This document shows, piece after piece, positions 53,346-61,594 of a stretch of DNA of 64,000 bases. The notes under the pieces were generated by a model. That model saw only the letters and a list, made by a program, of their open reading frames with translations, was not told the DNA's origin and ran no database searches. Both the position numbers and the translations under genes were made by a program. This DNA comes from Bacillus sp. MYb209 (lineage in GTDB: Bacteria > Bacillota > Bacilli > Bacillales > Bacillaceae_G): contig NZ_PCNZ01000013.1 in NCBI RefSeq assembly GCF_002975175.1, positions 54,958-118,957 on the forward strand, given 5' to 3'. Within the stretch, counting starts at the first letter, position 1; each line of letters starts with the position of its first letter.

Positions 53346-53439
53346 TTAAAGGTACAAAATATTCGAGTGAAGTTCTTTATTTACTCTCTGAAAAAAGAGA
53401 TACTATAAGAAGACTCTGCTTGAAAAAGGGGGACTGTAA

Positions 53440-54417
53440 GTGATCATATCAGATGTACTATACGGAGAATTTGAAGTAGATAAAGTGCTAGAAGAGTTAA
53501 TTTTAAGTAAACCAGTGCAAAGGCTGAAAGGGGTTCATCAGGCTGGAGCGAGTTACTTAATGAACGAGAAATGGAATGTAACACGTTTTGATCATTCAGT
53601 TGGTGTTATGTTGTTAATTAAAAAACTTGGTGGTCCGGTAGAAGAACAGATTGCTGGTTTATTGCATGATGTATCACACACTGCTTTTTCGCATGTCATT
53701 GATTATGTTTTTGATAACGAAAATGAAAGTTATCATGAAGAAATATTTAGCGCTGTCGTTAAAAACTCGGAAATCCCGGCGATTCTTTTAAAACATGGTT
53801 ATAACTATGAAGATATTTTGTTAGATGATTCGAAGTGGACATTACTTGAAAGATCTGCGCCAGAATTATGTGCAGACCGAGTGGATTACACATTGAGAGA
53901 TATGTATGCATATGGATATATTTCTTTAGAAGAAGCTCAAGATTTTTTAGAGGATTTAATCGCAGTTAATGGAAAAATGGTTCTTCAAAATATCGAGATT
54001 GCTGAATGGTTTACGAAGACGTATTACAAAGAGGTAATCGATTTCTTTATGAAGCCAATGAATATTTACGGAAATGATATGTTAGCTAAAACGTTAAAAG
54101 TAGCTCTTCATAAAAAGGTCATTCATGCAGATGACTTTCTTCTTGAAGATTACGAGTTAATTTCGAAATTGAAGCAATATAAAGATCAAGAAGTAGATGC
54201 TTTATTAAATAAAATTCATCCAAGTGTAGAAGTGAAAGAAGATAGAAATGATTATGATTTACATCAGAAAAATAAAGTGCGCCTTATTAATCCTCCGTTA
54301 CTTCGTGAAGGGAAAGTTGTTCAATCGTCTGCCATATCAGAAAGAATAAAACAGATGAGTGATATTACTTATGAAAAAGCGGTGAGAGGGATGTATGTGA
54401 AAGTGATTTCTAATTAA
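53440..54417 (+). CDS. HD-domain phosphohydrolase
   Basis: A 325-residue cytoplasmic protein of the HD superfamily. The first metal His is in VTRFDHSVGVM, and the core pair is LLHDVSHTAFSH (about 77-88); a later Asp is in CADRVDYTLRDM. Related enzymes act on nucleotides, such as dNTP triphosphohydrolases. It starts at GTG with AAAGGGGG upstream. A terminator lies immediately after it. Confidence 0.87.
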   Translation: MIISDVLYGEFEVDKVLEELILSKPVQRLKGVHQAGASYLMNEKWNVTRFDHSVGVMLLIKKLGGPVEEQIAGLLHDVSHTAFSHVIDYVFDNENESYHEEIFSAVVKNSEIPAILLKHGYNYEDILLDDSKWTLLERSAPELCADRVDYTLRDMYAYGYISLEEAQDFLEDLIAVNGKMVLQNIEIAEWFTKTYYKEVIDFFMKPMNIYGNDMLAKTLKVALHKKVIHADDFLLEDYELISKLKQYKDQEVDALLNKIHPSVEVKEDRNDYDLHQKNKVRLINPPLLREGKVVQSSAISERIKQMSDITYEKAVRGMYVKVISN

Positions 54418-54423
54418 AAAAGA

Positions 54424-54454
54424 GTAGAGCATCGTTTGGATGCTCTACCTTTTT
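54424..54454. terminator. Terminator between HD gene and anti-sigma gene
   Basis: GTAGAGCATC/GATGCTCTAC, 5-nt loop, CTTTTTC on the plus strand. Confidence 0.85.
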
Positions 54455-54458
54455 CTTA

Positions 54459-55583
54459 TTAATTATCAAACCAATTCCAAACCTCAATATCTCCAAGAGT
54501 AGCATAACGTACGTGAGGGGAATTTTGTAATTTTAATAATTCTTTTGAAGGTCCAGTAATTACAATGCCGTATACTTTTACTCCGTTATCTTTTACATAT
54601 TTATAACGTTTATCTAAGTTTAGTTCGTTTTCAGGAAGCATAGCAACTGTACTTACAGTTTTTTTATGTGTAGAAAGAATGCGCATCATTTCAATTACTT
54701 TATCCTCTTGCGTTTTCTGATTTTCTGTTTCATCATCAAGGAATCCTATATGTTCTGGAAATCCTATAAAGTCGCTCCCAGATAGGATGAAATCTTCTTC
54801 ATTTATTCTTTCTTGTCCTGTATCTAAAGCGTACCATAAAGGAGTTGGCGGCATTTCTTGTGCCCCAAATACGCTATATAGAAGTGGTTCTAATTCTTTT
54901 AAAGTGTAAGGTTTGTCAAAAGATATTGCTACTTCTGCAACGGTTCCCTCATGCACCTTTCCAAGTGTATCCCAAACTTTTTTAGATGCTACTTTTAAAT
55001 AATCACCTTGTTTTATTTTTGGATGAACAAAGAAGATGTTGGGTTGATAGTGCATATTCACCCAAGATTTATTTGTGACATTTAAAGAAGATAAGAAGCT
55101 GCTTGTTTCTATTGTACCGAGTGGTATTTCTTTTTTGCCGACGGTCTTCACTAAATCAAAGTGACTGTTCGTACGAAAAAAAGCTTCTACACTTGTTCCG
55201 CCCCCCATAACACGGCTATTTGGGATAGTTGCTTCAAGTGCAAGAGAAGGAACACTTCTTATTTCTTCTAGTCTTTTATCATTATCAGCTTGAAAATAAA
55301 AGGCAGATAATACCCCGCCGATCATATATATAACGATACAAATTGCTAGTATAAAACCAAGCGTTTGTAAACGATGTTTCCATTTAATCCTCCAAAAAGG
55401 AACTTTAAGGTCTTTTGGCGGTAACCTTTTCTTAACGGGTTCTGTTTTTGTTAATAATTCATCCAAGTGAGCTTCACATTCTTCGCATGTCTCAATATGA
55501 TTTTCTAACTGTTCTTGTTCATCATGTGTGAGCGTTCCTTTTTCGTACTTCTCCCATAGTTTTTTAAACTCTGTACATCCCAT
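54459..55583 (-). CDS. yhdL: Membrane anti-sigma factor, YhdL-type
   Basis: From ATG 55583 with AAAGGAG 8 nt upstream, 374 residues. The N-terminal zinc-binding anti-sigma motif H-x3-C-x2-C is in ENHIETCEECEAHLDELL (about 27-44). One transmembrane helix lies near 90-112, followed by the external sigma-factor-regulator C-terminal domain. It is directly downstream of sigM, with its ribosome binding site inside the sigM end. It binds and restrains SigM. The third gene of the B. subtilis operon, yhdK, is not present. Confidence 0.85.
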   Translation of the reverse strand: MGCTEFKKLWEKYEKGTLTHDEQEQLENHIETCEECEAHLDELLTKTEPVKKRLPPKDLKVPFWRIKWKHRLQTLGFILAICIVIYMIGGVLSAFYFQADNDKRLEEIRSVPSLALEATIPNSRVMGGGTSVEAFFRTNSHFDLVKTVGKKEIPLGTIETSSFLSSLNVTNKSWVNMHYQPNIFFVHPKIKQGDYLKVASKKVWDTLGKVHEGTVAEVAISFDKPYTLKELEPLLYSVFGAQEMPPTPLWYALDTGQERINEEDFILSGSDFIGFPEHIGFLDDETENQKTQEDKVIEMMRILSTHKKTVSTVAMLPENELNLDKRYKYVKDNGVKVYGIVITGPSKELLKLQNSPHVRYATLGDIEVWNWFDN

Positions 55584-55588
55584 CTGTA

Positions 55589-56074
55589 TCACTCCTTTAT
55601 GTTTCTTACTTCTTTTCGCCCTCTGTGTAATTCAATTTTTACTTTCGCTAATGAAAGACCGGTCATTTCTGCTATTTCCTTATAGGAGAATCCGTAGTAA
55701 TCTCGTAGTAGTAACACATTTCGTCTTTGGAGCGGAAGAGAAGATAAACTTTCTAACCAACTAGTAATCTCATGTTTTACGAAATAAGAGTGCTCTGTAC
55801 TTGGCACGTTTGGTAAATGGAATTCTTCAATTTTAGTTGTTTTATACTTCTTTTCTTTTCGGTACCAATCGATAAAGGCGTTGTAGGCAATTGTAAATAA
55901 CCACGGCCTAATTTCTTCTCCCTTATAATAGTCAATATGGACGAGCATTCGGTAAAAAGTTTCTTGCATGAGATCTTCAGCACAGTGGGGATCTCCGGTT
56001 AGGGAGAGAAGATAGCGAAATAAATCATGCATGTGCTCTGAGTAAATGTCTTCTAATGATTGACTTTGTTTCAC
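55589..56074 (-). CDS. sigM: ECF sigma factor, SigM-type
   Basis: A 161-residue sigma factor from GTG 56074 with GGGAGGG upstream, close to the 163 residues of B. subtilis SigM. Region 2 reads HMHDLFRYLLSLTGDPHCAEDLMQETFYRM and RPWLFTIAYNAFIDWYR. Region 4 reads LPLQRRNVLLLRDYYGFSYKEIAEMTGLSLAKVKIELHRGR. SigM responds to cell-wall stress. I could not find a convincing ECF promoter in the short upstream gap to the AraC gene. Confidence 0.88.
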   Translation of the reverse strand: MKQSQSLEDIYSEHMHDLFRYLLSLTGDPHCAEDLMQETFYRMLVHIDYYKGEEIRPWLFTIAYNAFIDWYRKEKKYKTTKIEEFHLPNVPSTEHSYFVKHEITSWLESLSSLPLQRRNVLLLRDYYGFSYKEIAEMTGLSLAKVKIELHRGRKEVRNIKE

Positions 56075-56215
56075 TACATTTCCCTCCCTCCCTTCATACA
56101 TAACAACGAAATACATATAAAAAAGTTACGATTTTTTATGGAATTATAGTAAAAAACGTCAAGAATTGGATAGGATTCTCTTTTATCATAATACATATAA
56201 GGCGGGTGAACAGAG

Positions 56216-57118
56216 GTGGAAAGCTATGAAACTCAAATTCAAAGGGCAATTGATTATATTGAAGAGGATGTAATGGAAAAACAAACGCTGCGTAATTTAG
56301 CTCGCATTGCATGTTTTTCTGAATCACATTTTCATCGCGTATTCCAGGCGTTAGTAGGCGATACAGTAATGGAGTATGTTCGGAAGAGGAGGTTGGCCCG
56401 GGCAGCTTATCAACTTTCTCATACGGATGAAAAAATTATTGATGTCGCATTTGAGCATGGCTTTCAATCTCACGAAACGTTCACGAGAGCCTTTAAAAAA
56501 TTATTTCAAATGACACCAAGCGAATATCGAAAACAAGAAATTGAAACACCAATGTATTATAGAGTGAATGTAAAACAAAGAAAATTAAATCCATATTTAG
56601 GGGGCATACAAATGGAATATCGTATTGTAAATAAACCGGAATTTTTAATGGCGGGTTATGAGCTGAAGACGACGAGTAAAGAAGGGAAAAATCATCAAGA
56701 CATCCCGGCCTTTTGGCAAGAGTATTTACAAAAAGATCTTGGAACGACGATTCCAAATCGTAAAGATACGAGCCAATGGGTAGAGCTTGGATTATGTACC
56801 GATTTTAATTTAGAAACAGGGGACTTCACTTATATTATTGGAATGGAAGTTACAGACTTTGAAAATGTACCAAATGCAATTGCAAAGCGTACATTCCCAT
56901 CCGCAACGTATGCAGTATTTACAACGCCAAAAGTTCCTCATGAAGAAATGGTATCGTCTATTCATCAAACATGGAATGCGGTATTCTCAGAATGGTTCCC
57001 GCATTCAGGATATGAACATTGCGGAGTTACAGAGTTTGAACTATACGATGAGCGCTGCCATGCAGATAAGAGTGAGTTCGCTCAAGTTGAGCTTTGGATA
57101 CCGGTGAAGAAGAAATAA
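56216..57118 (+). CDS. AraC-family regulator with GyrI-like effector domain
   Basis: A 300-residue regulator. The N-terminal AraC DNA-binding domain spans about 5-107: LRNLARIACFSESHFHRVFQ and IIDVAFEHGFQSHETFTRAFKK are its two helix-turn-helix units. The C-terminal effector domain (about 120-300) is of the GyrI/SOUL-like type (MEYRIVNKPEFLMAGYEL). Similar proteins sense drugs or small ligands. It starts at GTG, with GGCGGGTG upstream. Divergent from sigM. Confidence 0.9.
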   Translation: MESYETQIQRAIDYIEEDVMEKQTLRNLARIACFSESHFHRVFQALVGDTVMEYVRKRRLARAAYQLSHTDEKIIDVAFEHGFQSHETFTRAFKKLFQMTPSEYRKQEIETPMYYRVNVKQRKLNPYLGGIQMEYRIVNKPEFLMAGYELKTTSKEGKNHQDIPAFWQEYLQKDLGTTIPNRKDTSQWVELGLCTDFNLETGDFTYIIGMEVTDFENVPNAIAKRTFPSATYAVFTTPKVPHEEMVSSIHQTWNAVFSEWFPHSGYEHCGVTEFELYDERCHADKSEFAQVELWIPVKKK

Positions 57119-57126
57119 TAGAAAGA

Positions 57127-57162
57127 AAGACCGTCCAAAAGGTATTTCTGGACGGTCTTCTC
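57127..57162 (+). terminator. AraC gene terminator
   Basis: AAGACCGTCCA/TGGACGGTCTT, 11-nt loop. Confidence 0.85.
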
Positions 57163-57196
57163 TTATTAATAAGTTGCTACTATTGTCGTATTTTGT

Positions 57197-57220
57197 AGTT
57201 AAGTCGATATAATTTCATGT
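57197..57220 (+). repeat. Dispersed repeat copy C, end unit only
   Basis: TTAAGTCGATATAATTTCA matches the final unit of copies A (21151) and B (41309), again after a plus-strand terminator. Confidence 0.5.
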
Positions 57221-57246
57221 ACTGTTGCACTCTTACTCAATAAGGG

Positions 57247-57289
57247 AATAACTCTAAAATTAACTGTAGTCGTACATTTTGGAGTTATT
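57247..57289 (-). terminator. Possible terminator of the kinase gene
   Basis: AATAACTC/GAGTTATT with AAAAT/ATTTT inside; no strong T run. Confidence 0.4.
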
Positions 57290-57295
57290 TGACGT

Positions 57296-59032
57296 TTACA
57301 ATGGAAATACAAGAATAATCGTCGTTCCTTTTCCAAGTTCACTATCAATAGAAATCGTCCCATTATGGGCATGAACGAGTTGTTTTGTAATGGCTAGGCC
57401 AAGCCCAGTTCCTATATTGCTTTCTTCTGTATTTGTTCCTCTGTAATATCGCTCGAATAGAAGCTCTTTCGTTTTATCATCCATTCCTTTTCCGTTATCT
57501 GAAATAGAAAGTGTAAATGAATTTGCATTTTGGGAAAGTTTTACGATTACGTTTGTCGTTTCATTATTATGTTTTACAGCATTTGCTAATAAGTTTTCGA
57601 TAATACGCTGGAACCATTTTTCTTCAATAAAATATTGAATCTTACTTGAACTTGGCACGAATTCAATATTTTGATTTTGCAGCGTTGGATTATTAATAAA
57701 TTGCAGTAGTACTTTTTGAACGAACTGGTTAATTTCAACATTTACATGCTGTCCGGGAAGGGCATTATTTCTTAATTGATACGTTAAGCTTAAGTCGTCA
57801 ATTAATGTAGTCATATATTGAGATTTTTCTTTCATTACATGGCCAAATTGTTGAATGTCTTGATCAGTCCAATTATATTGCTTCGATTCTAATAATAATG
57901 CATAGCCGTATATAGAGCTAAGCGGTGTTTTTAGATCATGCGTCAGGCCGGTAATCCACTCTTCACGTGTTTGTTGCAGTACTTTTCTCATTGCATCGTT
58001 CTTTTTCAAAGTAATAGAAAGGTGCTCTAGTGAGTTCGTAACATCTTTAAATATGCGGAACGACCATTTTTCTTTACCGGAGCGCCGGAACCGAACGGGT
58101 TTTCCTTTTTTACTAACAGGTTCTTCATATTTGCCGCCGGCTATGTTTTTAAGCCAGTGCATCGTGTGTAATAAAGGCTTTCCAAACTTATTTCCATACC
58201 AAATTGAAAGAATGACTAAATAAACAAACACAATAAGGAGGATTAAGCTACATCCGATTAGAAGTTTCTTGGTAAATACATCATCTAATTCATCATCTGG
58301 ATAATAATGAGCGTTTGGGGCGGATACAACGACGAGATGACCACTATTTGAATCGTAAAAACTAGATGTATTTTCTTTATAATTCCACGGTTCTTTTTCA
58401 TTAAGAGCTGTTTTTATAGCCGAAAATGTTTTTTTCTTCCCAGTTGGATAGGAAAAAATTTCTTCGCCATTGTTATTAAATATTTGCAGTGTTGCTTTTT
58501 CTTTAGAAAGTAATTGTTTTTCTTGTTCAGTTAATGCAAATTCATTTAATGATAAAGAAGGATGTCCTTGTTGTATCGTTTTTAGTAATGCATTACTTTT
58601 TAGTTTGGCACCGTAAATAACGAGCACTGGTTTCTTTTCTAATTTAATTTCCCAATAGTTAAATTTATAAATGTTGTTGCTACTATTCTGTAAATATGTA
58701 AGTAAGGATGTCTTTGTGTAAGCGGTCGGAACATCGTTAGGTGTATTAAAGTTGTAAAGGACCTTTCCATCTTCATCTACAATTTGAAGCCAATCACTCT
58801 TTTCTGTTATTAAATCTTTTACCTCAGATTTTAAAGTAATGTTATTGTCTTCAGAAGAAATATATTGGGAGATTGTAAAGGTATCATAATCAGAAATATT
58901 AGGTTCATATAAAGTACTATTAAGAAGAAAAATTAAATAAGAAAAAGAAGCAACTACTGCGATAAGTAACGTAACTAAGACAAAAACATGTTGTAAGATA
59001 AACTGGATTATAAGTCGTTTATTAAAATTCAT
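57296..59032 (-). CDS. Sensor histidine kinase
   Basis: A 578-residue membrane kinase. TM1 about 11-36, external sensor about 37-255, TM2 about 256-279, HAMP-like linker, dimerisation domain with the phospho-acceptor His365 (TGLTHDLKTP), and ATPase domain with N box NLLANAVKHN (480-489), G1 DNGKGM and G2 GTGLGLA (541-547). It follows the response regulator gene by 9 bp, ribosome binding site weak. The family resembles PhoR-like kinases; stimulus unknown. Confidence 0.92.
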   Translation of the reverse strand: MNFNKRLIIQFILQHVFVLVTLLIAVVASFSYLIFLLNSTLYEPNISDYDTFTISQYISSEDNNITLKSEVKDLITEKSDWLQIVDEDGKVLYNFNTPNDVPTAYTKTSLLTYLQNSSNNIYKFNYWEIKLEKKPVLVIYGAKLKSNALLKTIQQGHPSLSLNEFALTEQEKQLLSKEKATLQIFNNNGEEIFSYPTGKKKTFSAIKTALNEKEPWNYKENTSSFYDSNSGHLVVVSAPNAHYYPDDELDDVFTKKLLIGCSLILLIVFVYLVILSIWYGNKFGKPLLHTMHWLKNIAGGKYEEPVSKKGKPVRFRRSGKEKWSFRIFKDVTNSLEHLSITLKKNDAMRKVLQQTREEWITGLTHDLKTPLSSIYGYALLLESKQYNWTDQDIQQFGHVMKEKSQYMTTLIDDLSLTYQLRNNALPGQHVNVEINQFVQKVLLQFINNPTLQNQNIEFVPSSSKIQYFIEEKWFQRIIENLLANAVKHNNETTNVIVKLSQNANSFTLSISDNGKGMDDKTKELLFERYYRGTNTEESNIGTGLGLAITKQLVHAHNGTISIDSELGKGTTIILVFPL

Positions 59033-59041
59033 ATCTTTAAC

Positions 59042-59743
59042 CTACTTTGTAACGAACTTATAGCCAAGTCCACGAACCGTTTTGATGTACAATGGATTAC
59101 TTGGATCTTGTTCAATTTTTTCACGTAGTTTTCGAATGTGAACCATAACAGTATTATCATCTCCATTATAGGCAGGTGCTCCCCAAACTTTTTCATATAT
59201 TTCTTCTTTCGAAAATACATAGTCCGGATTCTCACAAAAGAAGAGTAGTAGTTGAAAGAGTTGAGCGGAACATTCGACAACGTTCCCATCTACCGTTAGT
59301 TCCGCAGAATGTTGATCAATTTCAAATCTCCCAAATGAAGAGGAGTATATTCTTTGTTCTTGTATGTTTTGTTTCATATGTCTTCGAAGTTGTGCTTTCA
59401 TACGAGCGACTACTTCTAGTGGATTAAATGGTTTCGTAATATAATCATCGGCACCGTATGAAAATCCGGAAATTTTATCTAAATCAGATGTTTTTGCTGT
59501 TAGAAAGAAGATAGGACAATCCGTTTTTTGGCGAATGATCGGACAAATGTCAAAACCGGACTGTCCAGGAAGCATCACATCTAAAATGATTAAATCGTAA
59601 TTGTTTTGCTCGGTGAGAGATAAGGCTATTGCCGCAGATGTTGCAGTTGTAATATGAGAAAAACCTTCTTTTTCAAGAATGGTAGTTAGTAATTGTAAAA
59701 TTGCTGTTTCATCATCAACGAGTAAAATGTTTGCGCGATACAT
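59042..59743 (-). CDS. OmpR-family response regulator
   Basis: A 233-residue regulator. Receiver: Asp10, Asp11, phospho-acceptor Asp55, Thr82 and Lys104. C-terminal winged helix from about 138, with the recognition region DNTVMVHIRKLREKIEQDP. GGAGGG precedes the ATG. With the downstream kinase it forms a two-component system. The shared upstream region with the CPBP gene carries direct repeats of a type such regulators bind. Confidence 0.93.
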   Translation of the reverse strand: MYRANILLVDDETAILQLLTTILEKEGFSHITTATSAAIALSLTEQNNYDLIILDVMLPGQSGFDICPIIRQKTDCPIFFLTAKTSDLDKISGFSYGADDYITKPFNPLEVVARMKAQLRRHMKQNIQEQRIYSSSFGRFEIDQHSAELTVDGNVVECSAQLFQLLLFFCENPDYVFSKEEIYEKVWGAPAYNGDDNTVMVHIRKLREKIEQDPSNPLYIKTVRGLGYKFVTK

Positions 59744-59768
59744 ATGAATCCCTCCTAATTTCCTCGAA

Positions 59769-59857
59769 TATCATATCATCTTTTTGTAACTTATGGAATT
59801 TTTAAGGAAATTTTAAGGTTTCCTTTCACAAAAAATTAAGATTCAGATGATATGATA
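59769..59857. promoter_or_regulatory. Divergent promoter region with mirrored -10 boxes and direct repeats
   Basis: GATGATATGATA occurs on both strands, at 59769-59780 (minus) and 59846-59857 (plus), each containing a TATGAT -10. Between them TTTTAAGG occurs twice, at 59800 and 59811, 11 bp apart, one helical turn. This fits a dimer of the adjacent OmpR-type regulator controlling both genes. Confidence 0.65.
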
Positions 59858-59882
59858 AAAGTAACATGGGGAGGAGATGAGT

Positions 59883-60731
59883 GTGAATCCGTTTCAAACG
59901 ATGCGAGCTAGATATTTTTTAATTGTATTTGCATTATTAATTTTGATAGCACGAAATAGTAATGAATTGCTAGAAAATACATTTCATATACAAAATTCTT
60001 CTTTTATAAATATTTTTATATTTTATATCCTTCCAATACTATGGCTCTTTTATGGATATAGAAAGCATCGTGTTTCATTTTCATTATTTATTAATAGAAA
60101 TGAAACATTTAACCTGGTGCAAGTTTTGTACATCGCAATTATGCTATGTGTTTTTAGTTACGGTTATCTTATTTTGTACATGTACAGCTTTGCCTGGATT
60201 ACACCAGATTTTATTATGAATGCCTTGCATGAACCGATTATAGATAGTACAGGGGGATATGTATATCAATTTATTATGGTTGTATTTATCGCACCTATTA
60301 TCGGAGAATTTGTTTTTCGAGGTTTTTTACTTCAGCGTTTTGCAGCAAAATGGGGAACTGGTATAGCGATGGTCGTTGTAGCACTTTTATTTGCTTGCTT
60401 ACATGTTGATTTCCTAGGCGCAGCTGTATTTAGCATTGTACTATCAATTGTATATATTCGTACGAAAAGCTTACTCATGCCAATTGCTATTCATATGTTA
60501 AACAATGCGTTTGTGCTCTGTGCTTCTTTTCTAGTAAGCAGAGAAAAGATAATGAGTTTTGCAGATTTTTCGAACTATACAACATTCTTTCCGGGACTAA
60601 TTATTTTTATAGCGGGATTGAACTTAGTACTCATCTTTTTATTTGTTAATCGCAAATATTGGAGCAAAGAAGTGCCGGTTATACATGCGGAGAAGGAAAA
60701 GAGCTTTTCGAGTATAGTAGGAGATAAGTAA
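59883..60731 (+). CDS. CPBP-family membrane protein (Abi/CAAX-like)
   Basis: From GTG 59883 (GGGGAGGAG about 8 nt away), 282 residues with about eight helices. The CPBP motifs are visible: motif 1 reads APIIGEFVFRGFLLQRF, FACLHVDF carries the motif-2 His, and HMLNNA motif 3. The usual motif 1 has Glu-Glu before x-x-x-Arg; here the first Glu is Gly. The domain may therefore be inactive as a protease or act differently. Divergent from the two-component system and probably its target. Confidence 0.85.
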   Translation: MNPFQTMRARYFLIVFALLILIARNSNELLENTFHIQNSSFINIFIFYILPILWLFYGYRKHRVSFSLFINRNETFNLVQVLYIAIMLCVFSYGYLILYMYSFAWITPDFIMNALHEPIIDSTGGYVYQFIMVVFIAPIIGEFVFRGFLLQRFAAKWGTGIAMVVVALLFACLHVDFLGAAVFSIVLSIVYIRTKSLLMPIAIHMLNNAFVLCASFLVSREKIMSFADFSNYTTFFPGLIIFIAGLNLVLIFLFVNRKYWSKEVPVIHAEKEKSFSSIVGDK

Positions 60732-60756
60732 GGTAGAGAAGACGTTTGAGAAAATA

Positions 60757-60984
60757 TTGAAGGAAGTGATAGATTACACTTCTATTAGATATAAGTACTT
60801 TTCCATTAATAATGATACAGGAAATACTATTTTTCTTTTTATCGTGTTAGGGACATTAATAATAGTCAGCTTTATTATAGAAGAAATGATGAAGCGCATC
60901 TTCAGACAGTATGTGAAAAATGAAGAGAGTTATGTTAGGGCTCATAAAATGTTTGAGAAAGTAATGGGGACTTTTATTTTATGA
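60757..60984 (+). CDS. Small membrane protein, doubtful start
   Basis: A frame of 75 residues with one hydrophobic helix (TIFLFIVLGTLIIVSFIIE, about 24-42) and a basic tail. It starts at TTG without a good ribosome binding site. It may be a true small gene downstream of the CPBP gene or a fragment. Confidence 0.4.
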   Translation: MKEVIDYTSIRYKYFSINNDTGNTIFLFIVLGTLIIVSFIIEEMMKRIFRQYVKNEESYVRAHKMFEKVMGTFIL

Positions 60985-61033
60985 AAATTAAATCATCATT
61001 AATTCGAAATTTGAAAGGGATGTATAAAATTAT

Positions 61034-61333
61034 ATGAATGAAACAATATCATCAAATAGGTTTTTTTATTTGATTGTACTGAGTTTAGTATTGATTACGA
61101 CAGTAAATGTTGTTCTTCGCTGGGAGGAATCTTACTTTTTTATGTATTTAGCGCTCCATTTATTAGGGATTTTATGCATAACGGGCGGAGTAGTTGCTGA
61201 GAAAAAGCATGAAGAAAGTATTAATTATATGTGTGTGATGGGTCTTATCTTACTTTTAACTGTACAAGGTATTATGAAATATAGTTCTTTTTCTTTGCAA
61301 GATTTTAGTTTGTTAATAGATGTGCTTCCTTAA
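61034..61333 (+). CDS. Small three-helix membrane protein
   Basis: A 99-residue frame with hydrophobic helices near 10-28, 35-53 and 65-82. AAAGGG lies 14 nt upstream of the ATG, rather far. No motif recognised. It is probably cotranscribed with the preceding genes. Confidence 0.55.
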   Translation: MNETISSNRFFYLIVLSLVLITTVNVVLRWEESYFFMYLALHLLGILCITGGVVAEKKHEESINYMCVMGLILLLTVQGIMKYSSFSLQDFSLLIDVLP

Positions 61334-61459
61334 GGAGGATAATTATAACGACGCTATGTTTTAAGGACTATGAATATATACGATATGTAAAAGGCACTGG
61401 TTTGTAAGTACATTTCTTATACCAGATTATGAGCCGAAGAAAATATTTGAAAATAGGTG

Positions 61460-61489
61460 AAACTCTTCTTGTAATAGAAGAGTTTTTTT
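61460..61489 (+). terminator. Terminator before yhfN
   Basis: AAACTCTTCT/AGAAGAGTTT, 6-nt loop, seven Ts. Confidence 0.88.
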
Positions 61490-61594
61490 ATATAAATTGA
61501 ACGAACTAGAACAATTCTCACGATTAGCTTGTTCTAATTTTGAAAGTACGAACTTACAATAATAATAGACAGGCAGCATAGAGGAGGGAATAGC

